Positions 1-8,521 of a stretch of 64,000 nucleotides of DNA are shown one piece after another. The notes beneath the pieces were generated by a model that did not search any database, was not told the origin of the DNA, and worked only from the letters and a program-made list of their open reading frames with translations. A program made the translations under genes and the position numbers. The first letter of the stretch is position 1. Each line of letters begins with the position of its first letter. Source of the DNA: Eubacteriales bacterium (GTDB lineage Bacteria > Bacillota > Clostridia > Peptostreptococcales > Anaerovoracaceae); the NCBI GenBank assembly GCA_028704515.1, contig JAQWFH010000002.1:28891-92890 (forward strand), read 5' to 3'.

Positions 1-1003
1 TTTTGGGGAAATACTTCGATCGCTTCATACAGGATCCCAATGTTCTACCTTCCTCAAGCCTTTCTCCCATATCAGCGGTTTCCAAGCTCAGCACATAATT
101 ATCCATGACTCCAGCTGTAATATTAAGCGCCTTATGTACGTTGACCCCAGTCTTGAGCAGTGTCGCCATCGTGTTCGCAAATTGTGCCGAACCGTTCATC
201 AGTGCGATGTGCCCGAACGCTGGCAGTTTGAGCTTTGCCTTGTTATAAAATATTTTGCCTTTTTCCGTCTTGATCAGAAGCCTTACGCCCACAAGTATCA
301 TGATGAAGGCTATAAGAATAAGAGGCCAAAATTGTGCGAAGAAATCCGAGCTGCCTATCAGAAGCCTCGTAATCAAGGGAAGTTCACCTCCCAAGTCTTT
401 AAAGGCTACGGATATCGCAGGAACTACTTTTATCATAACTACAGCAAGAACAATGATTGCGACAATTAATACAAACATTGGATAGGTCATCGATTGCTTA
501 ACCTTTTGAGATGTTTTGTATGAGCGGGCGTAGTATTTTTCCAATGTTTCAAACGATCTTTCGAGTGTCCCCGATTCCTCTCCAGCTCTCACGGTCTCTA
601 TGAATGTAATCGGTAGCTGCTCGTTGTTCTTTTTGAAGCTATCTGCGATACCGTTCCCCTCACTTACGTCCTTCGCAGTATACTCAAGCATCTTCTTGAG
701 TTTTTTATCGACCGTCTGCTCTGCCACCATTTCCATACATCTTGCAACGGAAACGCCAGAGCGTAGTATTATTGTAAATTGAGAGCACATTATCGAAAGC
801 GCTTTTGTATTTATGCCCTTTTTCCCTATCTCTATAAACAAAGGATTGGTTTTGTTTCCTTTAATTTGCGTAATCTTTGTAATGACGGGATACGTATCCT
901 TAATCTTCTCTACCGCGGTGTATTCATCCTCAGCTTCGAGAATTCCCTTCACCTTAACGCCGTTCGAATTCATTGCTTTATATCGGTAAGTTATCAACGG
1001 CAC
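1..1003 (-). CDS. pilC: Type IV pilus inner-membrane platform protein PilC (GspF family), partial
   Basis: Reading the minus strand from a GTG at 1003 gives an open frame to the window edge (334 codons seen, C-terminus missing). PilC/GspF proteins form the cytoplasmic-membrane platform on which the PilB and PilT ATPases act. The visible part has a cytoplasmic GspF domain with the typical stretch RSGVSVARCMEMVAEQT (about 81-97) and GEESGTLERSFETLEKYY (141-158), then two hydrophobic segments (about 176-196 and 223-243), and it enters the second GspF repeat. AAGGGAG lies 4 bases before the GTG. It is the last visible gene of the operon, 63 bp after pilT. Family assignment is firm; the start codon is slightly less so. 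Confidence 0.92.
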   Translation of the reverse strand, partial: MPLITYRYKAMNSNGVKVKGILEAEDEYTAVEKIKDTYPVITKITQIKGNKTNPLFIEIGKKGINTKALSIMCSQFTIILRSGVSVARCMEMVAEQTVDKKLKKMLEYTAKDVSEGNGIADSFKKNNEQLPITFIETVRAGEESGTLERSFETLEKYYARSYKTSQKVKQSMTYPMFVLIVAIIVLAVVMIKVVPAISVAFKDLGGELPLITRLLIGSSDFFAQFWPLILIAFIMILVGVRLLIKTEKGKIFYNKAKLKLPAFGHIALMNGSAQFANTMATLLKTGVNVHKALNITAGVMDNYVLSLETADMGERLEEGRTLGSCMKRSKYFPK

Positions 1004-1066
1004 CCCACTCCCTTTCGTAGAACTGAATCTTCGTAATTTTTATTTATTGATAATATATGCCAATTG

Positions 1067-2119
1067 CTATAACTTGTCAATATTCTTGTTCAGAAAATCT
1101 TTGTCATTTGCAGCCTCTTGGGCTGTTTTATGACTAATCATATTGGTCTTTACAAGTCTTATCAGATAATTATCCATGGTGACGCTTCCTTCTGCAGACG
1201 ATGCAAGCATCGAGGAGAACATCTGCGGTGTCTTTCCTTCTCTTATGAGATTTCTAAGCGCGCCTGTAACAACCATGACTTCGCAGGCCGCAATCCTTCC
1301 GGTTCCGCTTTTTTTTACAAGGAGCTGCTGGGCCAATACGGCTCTCAGTGTTGTCGACAGCTGCATTCTTATCTGCTGCTGTCTTTCTGCCGGAAATACG
1401 CCCACGATTCTGTCGACAGAATCTATCGCAGAATTTGTATGGAGTGTCGCAAATACGAGATGCCCTGTTTCCGCAGCCGTTATCGCGGTTTCAATCGTTT
1501 CGAGATCCCTCATCTCTCCTATCATGATTACATCTGGATCCTCTCTCAGTATTGCTCTGAGCCCTTTTGCATAGCTGACCGTGTCTTTGCCTATTTCTCT
1601 CTGATTGATCGTGCATTTATCCGGTGTGTACAGGTATTCTATGGGATCCTCCAGCGTTATGATATGCTTGTGGTATGTCTTATTTATTTCATTCAGTATG
1701 GATGCAAGTGTGGTCGATTTGCCGCTTCCAGTTTCGCCTGTTACAAGGACGATGCCTTTTTTATAATTTACAAATTCCTCAACGATGGGCGGAAGCTGCA
1801 AACTATGAAGCTCTGGTATTTTGTTACTCAGAATCCGAAGCACGGCCGATATACTTCCTTGCTGGCGGAACAAATTAATCCTGACACGCTCTCCAGCAAT
1901 GGTCAATGCAAGATCGATCTCTCCGATATCTTTGATTTCTCCATAGCTCTCTTTTGCAAGCTCTTGTGCAATCGTTTCACAATCCTCGTCAGTAAGCACA
2001 TTTTCGAAAAAATCCATGATAATGCCGTCTTTTCTGCACTTTGGCTTTTGCCCCGATACGAGATGTATATCGGAAGCTCCGATGTCCTTTGCTTTCTCTA
2101 CTAAAGTTTCAATATCCAT
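1067..2119 (-). CDS. pilT: Twitching motility/pilus retraction ATPase PilT
   Basis: Hexameric ATPase that powers pilus retraction by depolymerising pilin at the PilC platform. It has a Walker A GETGSGKST (about 128-136), the Asp-box region TLEDPIEY, Walker B VIMIGEMRD (197-205) and the His-box stretch TLHTNSAIDSVDRI. About 350 residues is the usual PilT size. An ATG also exists at 2131, but GGAG lies 5 bases before the ATG at 2119, so the shorter form (MDIETLVEK) is preferred. It sits between pilB and pilC in one operon. Its presence suggests a retractile type IVa-like pilus; that is inference from the family. Confidence 0.92.
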   Translation of the reverse strand: MDIETLVEKAKDIGASDIHLVSGQKPKCRKDGIIMDFFENVLTDEDCETIAQELAKESYGEIKDIGEIDLALTIAGERVRINLFRQQGSISAVLRILSNKIPELHSLQLPPIVEEFVNYKKGIVLVTGETGSGKSTTLASILNEINKTYHKHIITLEDPIEYLYTPDKCTINQREIGKDTVSYAKGLRAILREDPDVIMIGEMRDLETIETAITAAETGHLVFATLHTNSAIDSVDRIVGVFPAERQQQIRMQLSTTLRAVLAQQLLVKKSGTGRIAACEVMVVTGALRNLIREGKTPQMFSSMLASSAEGSVTMDNYLIRLVKTNMISHKTAQEAANDKDFLNKNIDKL

Positions 2120-2148
2120 TATTTCTCCCATTTAATAACTATGCTCGC

Positions 2149-3828
2149 TTAACTAATATTGCGCGCTAAAACCCTGCAGACTTCTTCAACTGTTGTGATA
2201 CCCTTTCCAATCAGCTTATCGCCATTCTTCAGCATAGAGACGAAATTCGTGTCGTTCACTAAGCTTGCCAATTCCTGCTTGGTACCGCCTCGGCTAATGC
2301 AATCTTTCAGTTTATCGTCCAGCGCTAAAATTTCAAACACACCAATCCTGCCTCTATATCCCGTTTGGAAGCAAATAGCGCATCCTTTGCCGTGATAATA
2401 TTGCCTGTCCTCTTCTGGATCAATGCCACACATTACAAGTTGGTCTTTATCGGGAAGGTGGGGTTCCTTGCAATTTTTACAAATCCTCTTGAGGAGCCTC
2501 TGAGAAATAACACCCCTCAGCCCTCCTGCAATAAGGAAGGGCTCGACGCCCATATCTCTAAGCCTATCTATTGCCGAGATTGCATCCTCGGTATGTATGG
2601 TCGATATTACAAGATGTCCCGTCATTGCTGCTCTCATCGCTATTTCCGCAGTTTCGCCGTCACGGATTTCGCCTATCCCTATTATATCCGGATCCTGCCG
2701 CAATATGGATCTCAACCCCCCAGCAAATGTCAATCCAGTTTTCTCGTTTATTTGAACCTGAACGGCGCCGTCTATCTTGTATTCTACGGGGTCTTCAAGC
2801 GTAATCAAGTTTATCTCTTCGCTTATGAGTTCTCTAATAATTGTATACATTGTTGAAGACTTTCCGCTTCCCGTAGGTCCGACAATGAGAATTACGCCGT
2901 TGTTTACGCCCATCAGTTTGTCCAGCTTGTCCGAATCGTCATCATAAATTCCGATACCCTCTCTGCTGAGCATCGTAGAATCGCCCAAAAGCAGTCTGAT
3001 TACGGCTTTTTCATTATAGACCGTTGGTAGCGTTGATATACGCATATCTATATTTTGATTTCTTATCTTTATTTCCGCGTGACCGTCCTGCGGAAGTCGT
3101 CTCTCGGAGATATCCATTTGACCCATTACTTTGATTCTCGATATAACAGGCTGACGCAAATCCTCGGGTATGACTAATATGTTTCGCAGGTCGCCGTCTA
3201 TACGCATTCGCACCTTCATTCCGTCCTTGCCCGGCTCAAAATGTATATCGCTGGCCTTTTCTATAACAGCCCTCTCTATAATGGAATTCACGAGCCGAAT
3301 CGTAGGCGCGGCACTTTCCTCCTCGGGGATCTCTGACAGTAGCCTTGGCGGGATAAAGCCTGATTCTGCACGCATCTGGGCCATCGCCTTTGTCGCACCT
3401 TCATTGCCGTAAAGCATGTTGATGGCATGGTCTATGCCGGATTCCGAAGAAATCATCGGAATAATTTTCTTTTTTGAAGCCTTACTCGCTTCCTCCATCG
3501 CCACGAAGTTCAATGGATCCTTCATAGCGATATGAAGGTTGCCGTCGTTTACCTCTATGGGGATGATTCCATATTTTTGGGCAATACTACCAGGGATTTC
3601 ATTGAGCATTCCATGAGGTATTTCGACTTTGTTCAGATCTATGTAATCTATACCGAGTTGCATTGTCAATGCAACAATCAGTTGTGTTTCCGTTATAAAG
3701 TTATTGTCTATCAGCACCTTGCCCAAACGATCCTTGGAAATCTTTTGAATTTCAAGCGCTTCTGCGAGCTTTTCTTCGTTCAGAAGCCCTGCTGCGATGA
3801 GCAAATCCCCGATGCGTTTATATTTCAT
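2149..3828 (-). CDS. pilB: Type IV pilus assembly ATPase PilB (GspE/PulE family)
   Basis: Extension ATPase driving pilin polymerisation. The 559 residues show an N-terminal MshEN/T2SSE_N-like module (about 1-150, starting MKYKRIGDLLIAAGLL), a linker, and a C-terminal ATPase with Walker A GPTGSGKSS (317-325), Asp box TLEDPVEY, Walker B IIGIGEIRD (382-390) and His box STIHTEDA. A four-cysteine zinc site is visible (Cys450, 453, 483, 486), typical of GspE/PilB and absent from PilT. It is followed closely by pilT and preceded by three prepilin-like genes. Length and motifs are standard for the family; the MshEN domain may bind cyclic di-GMP, which is known only for some homologues. Confidence 0.95.
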   Translation of the reverse strand: MKYKRIGDLLIAAGLLNEEKLAEALEIQKISKDRLGKVLIDNNFITETQLIVALTMQLGIDYIDLNKVEIPHGMLNEIPGSIAQKYGIIPIEVNDGNLHIAMKDPLNFVAMEEASKASKKKIIPMISSESGIDHAINMLYGNEGATKAMAQMRAESGFIPPRLLSEIPEEESAAPTIRLVNSIIERAVIEKASDIHFEPGKDGMKVRMRIDGDLRNILVIPEDLRQPVISRIKVMGQMDISERRLPQDGHAEIKIRNQNIDMRISTLPTVYNEKAVIRLLLGDSTMLSREGIGIYDDDSDKLDKLMGVNNGVILIVGPTGSGKSSTMYTIIRELISEEINLITLEDPVEYKIDGAVQVQINEKTGLTFAGGLRSILRQDPDIIGIGEIRDGETAEIAMRAAMTGHLVISTIHTEDAISAIDRLRDMGVEPFLIAGGLRGVISQRLLKRICKNCKEPHLPDKDQLVMCGIDPEEDRQYYHGKGCAICFQTGYRGRIGVFEILALDDKLKDCISRGGTKQELASLVNDTNFVSMLKNGDKLIGKGITTVEEVCRVLARNIS

Positions 3829-3842
3829 TTCTTATCCTTCTT

Positions 3843-4370
3843 TCAATTAGTTGGGCTAACTTTTATTTCCTGTTCAAGGACATCTTCACCGTTGTTCTTT
3901 ATTTTAATCACCGCTGTAAAGAGTTTATCTGTATCATCGTATTCTATGCTTTCTATCGCCGGTACTGGATCGAGGGTTTCCTCTTCTCCGGATGGAAGCG
4001 GTCTTTTGGGCAGTAGCGGCCTGACTTTATCCGGATTCCCTTCTGCCATTTCTATGTCGACGATCATAATCCCTTCGCTTTTGCTGGTTTCGTCGTTTTC
4101 AAGCTTTATTCTCTTGTTCGAATTACCGCTCAAAAATGAAATCTCTCCTCCCAAAGCTTGAATATCCTGAGCAAATCGGAGTTCATCCGTTATCTTGATT
4201 ATCACGGTGGAAAGAAGTGTATCCGCCTCAGCTCTGAGCATAATATCATCGTATGAGTTTTTTACGGCACCTGCCCCTGTCACTGTGATGCCCGTGAGCA
4301 GCCCAATGACCAAGACAACTACGAGAAGCTCTCCCAGCGAAAATCCCGCTTTTTTGTTCCTGTGTTTCAT
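3843..4370 (-). CDS. Type IV prepilin-like protein (class III leader, Glu5 present)
   Basis: A 175-residue protein whose N-terminus carries a prepilin peptidase site: a basic leader ending in Gly9, then FSLGELLVV, so the mature protein would begin with Phe and carry Glu at position 5. One transmembrane helix follows (about 10-30) and then a soluble C-terminal domain (beta strands likely, one Cys-free). It is the gene just upstream of pilB and 3 bp downstream of the next prepilin-like gene. It could be the major pilin or a minor pilin; nothing in the sequence decides this. No prepilin peptidase gene is in the window. Confidence 0.85.
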   Translation of the reverse strand: MKHRNKKAGFSLGELLVVVLVIGLLTGITVTGAGAVKNSYDDIMLRAEADTLLSTVIIKITDELRFAQDIQALGGEISFLSGNSNKRIKLENDETSKSEGIMIVDIEMAEGNPDKVRPLLPKRPLPSGEEETLDPVPAIESIEYDDTDKLFTAVIKIKNNGEDVLEQEIKVSPTN

Positions 4371-4373
4371 GGG

Positions 4374-4691
4374 TTATTCCTTTTCATATGAGACGATCGT
4401 GGATTTGCTGTCTTTGTATATACTAACATCGGAATAAGCCTTCTGTTTTGTGGCTCCGTCATACTCTATAATTACGGTTTGCCCCGATGTACCAGCTGAG
4501 CGCACCTCCGAAATCGTAAGGGCATTGTACAACTCTTGCGATTTCGCTTCGCTTTTTTCCATTATGTGCGTTGCGGAGAACACAAAAGACGATAAAAGCA
4601 GCATCCCCACTACTGAAATCAAAACGGCTACAAGAACCTCGGCGAGGGATTCGCCGTTTTTCTGCTTCATTTTATTAATTATTACATTCAA
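4374..4691 (-). CDS. Prepilin-like protein with Glu at mature position 1
   Basis: A 105-residue protein with a 13-residue leader ending KQKNG and then ESLAEVLVAVLIS, followed by one hydrophobic helix. The cut after Gly13 would leave Glu at both +1 and +5; the usual +1 residue is Phe or another hydrophobic. The TTG at 4691 is chosen because GAGGGAG lies 8 bases upstream; the in-frame ATG at 4670 has no ribosome site. The gene sits 3 bp before the next prepilin gene and 16 bp after the preceding one, so it is part of the pilus operon. Likely a minor pilin/pseudopilin (PilV/GspI-like position), which is inference. Confidence 0.75.
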   Translation of the reverse strand: MNVIINKMKQKNGESLAEVLVAVLISVVGMLLLSSFVFSATHIMEKSEAKSQELYNALTISEVRSAGTSGQTVIIEYDGATKQKAYSDVSIYKDSKSTIVSYEKE

Positions 4692-4707
4692 AATAAATAC
4701 TCCCTCG

Positions 4708-5367
4708 TCAGTTTTTCACTATGGTTCCAGCCGACCACTCCAGCTTTGTCTCCATCCTTGTAATCACAACGATAACACCAGTCTTCTTCTCCTGATAACT
4801 ATCGATTTCTATGATTTCTTTATTTTTGTGTATCAATGCAGGGATGGTTAGTTTAGCGGCATATTTGTCTTTATCGGCTCCATCTAGTTCAAGCGCAACA
4901 TCGATAGAATAGTCACCATTCATCTTGAACATTCCATTTACATCGGAAAGATTGTTTTGATATCCAGGCGATTGCGGATATATTGTAAGTGAATCAGTAT
5001 AGCTTGAAGCTCCATTATATATAGAAACGGAGCTGTCTTTGGCGGCTTTTTTGAGGAGATTTGCCAAGCTCCCGCCCGGCTCTGTTATATAGCCTTCCCT
5101 GGTTTTCGAGGTTACTCCGTTCCTCGATTCATATTCCTCGTAGTATTCGAATTTTTGATTTTTTATCTCATCTCTTATTAATCGAGCGGCAGAGGTTGTC
5201 GTATAGTACGCCTGTTCATTGACATCCGCCCCGATAACTCTGCCCGCGGCCGCACTGCTCGCTGCAAGAACAGCAGCGCCGACTACGGCACATAAAAGAA
5301 AGAACACTAGGGCAATTAGTATTGTTACTCCCGAATTTGAGTAAATTTTATGTTTTAAGCTCTTCAC
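4708..5367 (-). CDS. PilX/GspK-like minor pilin lacking Glu5
   Basis: First gene of the pilus operon, 219 residues. A basic leader ends SNSG (Gly13) and is followed by VTILIALVFFLLCAVVG, a single transmembrane helix, then a soluble domain of about 180 residues. A mature protein starting at Val14 would have Ile, not Glu, at position 5. Loss of Glu5 is known for the tip pseudopilin GspK and some PilX-type proteins, so a tip role is possible. The start is GTG with AAGGGAG four bases upstream, about 45 bases after the predicted transcription start. The soluble domain is not recognisable by eye. Confidence 0.7.
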   Translation of the reverse strand: MKSLKHKIYSNSGVTILIALVFFLLCAVVGAAVLAASSAAAGRVIGADVNEQAYYTTTSAARLIRDEIKNQKFEYYEEYESRNGVTSKTREGYITEPGGSLANLLKKAAKDSSVSIYNGASSYTDSLTIYPQSPGYQNNLSDVNGMFKMNGDYSIDVALELDGADKDKYAAKLTIPALIHKNKEIIEIDSYQEKKTGVIVVITRMETKLEWSAGTIVKN

Positions 5368-5417
5368 AATACTCCCTTTTTTTCATAATTCTAATCCAGT
5401 ATGTCGAATTTTTACTA

Positions 5418-5446
5418 ATTATAGCAAAACGTGCCGTACATTGCAA
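5418..5446 (-). promoter_or_regulatory. Sigma-A-type promoter of the type IV pilus operon
   Basis: On the minus strand TTGCAA (5441-5446) is followed after 17 bases by a perfect TATAAT (5418-5423). The predicted start lies about 45 bases before the GTG of the first pilus gene at 5367. Spacing and -10 match the housekeeping consensus; no operator-like repeat is evident. Confidence 0.75.
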
Positions 5447-5540
5447 CAAAAATCACAAAAGACTTGAATTTGTAACATCTTTAACATATATTTAATAAAA
5501 ATAGGCTTGCATGCGCTGATATTGCTCCACACAACAAAAT

Positions 5541-5571
5541 ACTGGTGGAAATTGTTGTTTTCCCCACCGGT
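5541..5571 (-). terminator. Probable terminator of the hydroxy-acid oxidase gene
   Basis: Arms ACTGGTGG and CCACCGGT form a hairpin with one G-U pair and an AT-rich extension. It lies 16 bases past the stop at 5587 in the transcript direction and is followed on the minus strand by a moderately T-rich stretch. It separates this gene from the pilus promoter. The opposite side has a longer T run, so it could act in both directions. Confidence 0.5.
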
Positions 5572-5586
5572 ACATTTTTTTATATT

Positions 5587-6618
5587 TTATTTAATGACTC
5601 TGACCATGCTGCGATTGATTTCTGCCAAGCTATGTGCACCGCACATTTCCATTGCATCACACAAGTCCTTCTTGAGCATATCAATATACGGTTTTACTCC
5701 GTCTTTTCCACCTCCGACTACTGCGATAGCAAGAGGTCTGGCTATGAGAACACCGTGTGCACCAAGTGCCAAAGCTCTGAATACATCATACCCGGTCCTT
5801 ATACCGCCGTCGACAAGTACGGTCATCTTATCGCCTACCGCGTCGCAAATTTCCTCGAGAACCTCAGCTGTAGATGGCATACAGCTAAGAACTCTTCCCC
5901 CATGGTTTGATACAACTATTGTATCAAAGCCTGCTTCAAGAGCCTTTCTTGCTCCACTTACCGTCATTATACCTTTTAATATGAATGGCATATCAGTGTA
6001 CTCTCTGAGTTCCCTTAAGCTCTCAGTATTTTTACAGCCCGCATCATCAACATTTTCCTTAAACATCGGTAGACCTGCTCCGTCTATATCCATCAAGATT
6101 GCAGGCATTCCATATTCCTTGGACATATCAACATATCTCTTGAATTTACTGTTCGAAAAAGGCTTTATAGAAGGTATTAAAAATCCTCCAATTCCCTGAT
6201 TTTTCATAACCTCCAGCTTATTGAGATACGTATCTTCTTCAAAACCCACCCAATAACAGGCTGCTATATCGGCTTCGGCACATCCCGCCATTGCTTCGAC
6301 GTCATATTCAATTTCTTCATTATATCTTTCCGAAAAATGTAATTGGGGTGCCCCTATCGGTGCCGCAATTACAGGCATATCAAACTCTCTTCCAAAGATT
6401 TCGAATGTCGTGTCTATAGGCTGCCTTTGAGATATGTTGTCCATATTGAGGAAGACATCTTGCCATTTTTCATAGTTACGTGCCGCTGTATTATACGGTG
6501 GTCTGCAGCCAGGCCCCGGCATCGTAAATTTGCATGCAAGACCATTGCATACATCACAGGCTTTGCACTTGCCGTTAACCAGTTTCTTTGCATTCTGCAT
6601 AACTTCATTATAATTCAT
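5587..6618 (-). CDS. FMN-dependent alpha-hydroxy-acid oxidising protein (lactate oxidase/LldD-like) with N-terminal Cys cluster
   Basis: A 343-residue TIM-barrel flavoprotein of the FMN-dependent alpha-hydroxy-acid dehydrogenase family, which oxidises L-2-hydroxy acids such as lactate. Visible family features are VIAAPIGA (about 83-90), the catalytic-base motif SNHGGR (237-242) and the FMN phosphate site LVDGGIRTG (268-276). The first 40 residues are atypical: five cysteines at 18, 21, 24, 29 and 38 suggest a metal or Fe-S site not found in the classic enzymes. Substrate is unknown; type 2 IDI-like or glutamate-synthase-like folds are less likely given SNHGGR. It is monocistronic, with its own promoter and terminator. 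AAAGGAG precedes the ATG. Confidence 0.82.
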   Translation of the reverse strand: MNYNEVMQNAKKLVNGKCKACDVCNGLACKFTMPGPGCRPPYNTAARNYEKWQDVFLNMDNISQRQPIDTTFEIFGREFDMPVIAAPIGAPQLHFSERYNEEIEYDVEAMAGCAEADIAACYWVGFEEDTYLNKLEVMKNQGIGGFLIPSIKPFSNSKFKRYVDMSKEYGMPAILMDIDGAGLPMFKENVDDAGCKNTESLRELREYTDMPFILKGIMTVSGARKALEAGFDTIVVSNHGGRVLSCMPSTAEVLEEICDAVGDKMTVLVDGGIRTGYDVFRALALGAHGVLIARPLAIAVVGGGKDGVKPYIDMLKKDLCDAMEMCGAHSLAEINRSMVRVIK

Positions 6619-6673
6619 AAAGAGTCTCCTTTTTTAATTATCCGTTTTAGTTTATCATTTTTATATAATAATA

Positions 6674-6701
6674 ATTATACATCACCAAAAAAGCCTGTCA
6701 A
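6674..6701 (-). promoter_or_regulatory. Promoter of the hydroxy-acid oxidase gene
   Basis: Minus-strand TTGACA (6696-6701), 16-base spacer, TATAAT (6674-6679), about 50 bases before the ATG at 6618. Both hexamers match the consensus fully. Confidence 0.75.
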
Positions 6702-6785
6702 TTCCGAAAATAAAAAGAAGTGATGACAGCAACCCATTTTCCGTGGTATTATATAATGAAGTTTACAAATTGGGAGGAGTATGAC

Positions 6786-7040
6786 ATGTCAGATAAAGAA
6801 TATATTGAAAATTGCAAAGCTCTTTTGGCTAGAGTAGAAAATGATATCGATGATCCAAGGGCAAAAAACATTGCCGTACTCGTAAGAACTATAAATAAGA
6901 AAAAATATTATCTCGACTATCAATTTTTTACAAAAAAGCTCGAAATTCAGCCTGATAGAGCCAAAAAAGAAAGAATGGAAATAATGCCGCTTAAAATATT
7001 GCGCGAAAGAATCCTTGCAGAAATTAATTCTGCTGAATAA
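6786..7040 (+). CDS. Conserved-looking small cytoplasmic protein, unknown function
   Basis: An 84-residue, strongly charged protein without signal peptide or membrane segment (MSDKEYIENCKALLARVE at the start). The frame is open further upstream, but GGAGGAG at 6773-6779 stands 6 bases before the ATG at 6786, so this start is chosen. It probably shares a transcript with the zincin gene that begins 20 bp downstream. The predicted secondary structure is largely helical. I do not recognise the family and assign no function. Confidence 0.7.
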   Translation: MSDKEYIENCKALLARVENDIDDPRAKNIAVLVRTINKKKYYLDYQFFTKKLEIQPDRAKKERMEIMPLKILRERILAEINSAE

Positions 7041-7060
7041 TATACGGATATTTATTGACT

Positions 7061-7444
7061 ATGGTTACAATTGACGAGGCACAAAAAATTCTTGAAGAAT
7101 ATGCGGAAGCGCTTCCACGGGAGCTTTACAAAGAGCTCAATGGGGGCATATTACTGCTTCCCGATAAAATAATAAGCGAGGATGCCGTTGACGACGATCT
7201 TTTCACCCTCGGCGAATACTGTAGCGATTTTGTTATGGGCCGTTATATAGTTATATATTATGGCTCATTTTATGAGCTATTCAAGGACTCGGATGAGGAC
7301 GAATGGAGAGAGGAACTCAAAGAGACGCTCTATCATGAATTTGTACATCATATTGAAGACCTCGCCGGAGAACGAGGACTTGAAATTCAAGATGAAGAGG
7401 AGCTTTACGAATATCTTAAAGGGAATACCTCAAGTTTTGCGTAA
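7061..7444 (+). CDS. Small zincin-like metallopeptidase family protein (Zincin_1)
   Basis: About 127 residues with the zinc-protease motif HEFVHHIEDLAG (from about residue 92), matching the minimal HExxH zincins of the metallopeptidase family found in many Gram-positive bacteria. The protein is acidic and has no secretion signal, so it is probably cytoplasmic. The ATG at 7061 is preferred; a TTG two codons upstream (7055) is an alternative because only a weak GGA element is near. It lies 20 bp after the small upstream gene. Substrate and physiological role are unknown for the family. Confidence 0.75.
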   Translation: MVTIDEAQKILEEYAEALPRELYKELNGGILLLPDKIISEDAVDDDLFTLGEYCSDFVMGRYIVIYYGSFYELFKDSDEDEWREELKETLYHEFVHHIEDLAGERGLEIQDEEELYEYLKGNTSSFA

Positions 7445-7478
7445 ACTGTAACTTTTTATGTAAGATGGAAAAATAATT

Positions 7479-7511
7479 AAAGGGTAAGGACTTAAATCGT
7501 CTTTACCCTTT
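7479..7511. terminator. Bidirectional terminator between the zincin gene and tsf
   Basis: Arms AAAGGGTAAGGAC and GTCTTTACCCTTT (one G-U pair) enclose a 7-base loop. T-rich sequence lies on both sides, fitting the convergent gene ends at 7444 (plus) and 7564 (minus). Confidence 0.8.
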
Positions 7512-7563
7512 ATCTGTATTACATATATTCTTTAAGCTTTTCCAAAACCTCGGTGATTCCAGG

Positions 7564-8478
7564 TCAGTTTCCCATCTGCTTTGCAACTTCTGCAGCAAAG
7601 TCTTCTTCTTTCTTTTCGATACCTTCCCCAACTTCAAAGCGTACCATTGATGCTATTTTAATTGACTTGCCAATTTCTTTCGCAACTCCATCAACATATT
7701 GCTTTACTGTGAGATCACTGTCCTTTACAAACTTCTGGTCTACGAGGCAAACATCCTTAAGAAGAGCCTTTACCTTTCCAGGCATTATTTTTTCAATCAA
7801 TTCAGGCTTCTTTCCTTCATTCAAAAGAAGATGCGAAGCGATTTTCTTTTCTTCTTCAAGCCAATCAGCATCGACGCCTGTTTCATCAACAAACTTAGGA
7901 TTCATGGATGCAACCTGCATAGAGATATCCTTTCCAGCTTGTTGAACTTCATCGGCAGTTGCCTCAGTTTCAAGCCCCACGATTACGCCGATTTTGCCTG
8001 CGCCGTGGATATATCCGACATATACACAGCCTGGAGCAGAAAAGTTTTGAAATCTTCTTATGTTCATATTTTCGCCGATTTTAGCGATTTTTGCATTAAG
8101 CACATCAGTTACTGTACCTTCGTTGCCATAAGGCGTCGCCATAAATTTATCCATAGAATCATCAGCATCTAAAGCCATTTCCGCAAGAGTTCCTACAAAA
8201 TCGATAAACTCGTCGTTCTTGGCAACAAAATCCGTCTCAGAATTGACTTCCACAATAGCTGCTTTTTTGCTGTCTGCGGAGAATGCAACTTTTACAAGCC
8301 CCTCTGCAGCAACTCTGCCTGCCTTCTTAGCGGCCATTGCAAGACCTTTTTCTCTCAAAAGCTCGACAGCCTTCTTAATATCTCCTTCGGCTTCTACAAG
8401 AACTTTCTTGCAGTCCATCATGCCGGCACCTGTCATTTCACGCAGTTCCTTAACCATCCCTGCAGTAATATTTGCCAT
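7564..8478 (-). CDS. tsf: Elongation factor Ts
   Basis: Nucleotide exchange factor that regenerates EF-Tu-GTP. The 304 residues begin MANITAGMVKELREMTGAG, the conserved UBA-like N-terminal domain, and contain the EF-Tu contact motif TDFVAKN (about residue 81). The core and C-terminal dimerisation regions follow, giving the typical length. It lies 43 bp downstream of rpsB, the universal order, and shares its promoter. Unlike in many Firmicutes, pyrH and frr do not follow; transcription meets a terminator instead. Confidence 0.97.
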   Translation of the reverse strand: MANITAGMVKELREMTGAGMMDCKKVLVEAEGDIKKAVELLREKGLAMAAKKAGRVAAEGLVKVAFSADSKKAAIVEVNSETDFVAKNDEFIDFVGTLAEMALDADDSMDKFMATPYGNEGTVTDVLNAKIAKIGENMNIRRFQNFSAPGCVYVGYIHGAGKIGVIVGLETEATADEVQQAGKDISMQVASMNPKFVDETGVDADWLEEEKKIASHLLLNEGKKPELIEKIMPGKVKALLKDVCLVDQKFVKDSDLTVKQYVDGVAKEIGKSIKIASMVRFEVGEGIEKKEEDFAAEVAKQMGN

Positions 8479-8521
8479 TTGTTATTTCCTCCTGTCAACT
8501 TTCCTATCGTTTATAATGTTC

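Noticed and set aside
1118..2104. Long plus-strand open frame of 328 codons opposite pilT
   Set aside because: It is the antisense shadow of a gene with clear PilT motifs; no ribosome site and Cys/Tyr-rich nonsense composition.
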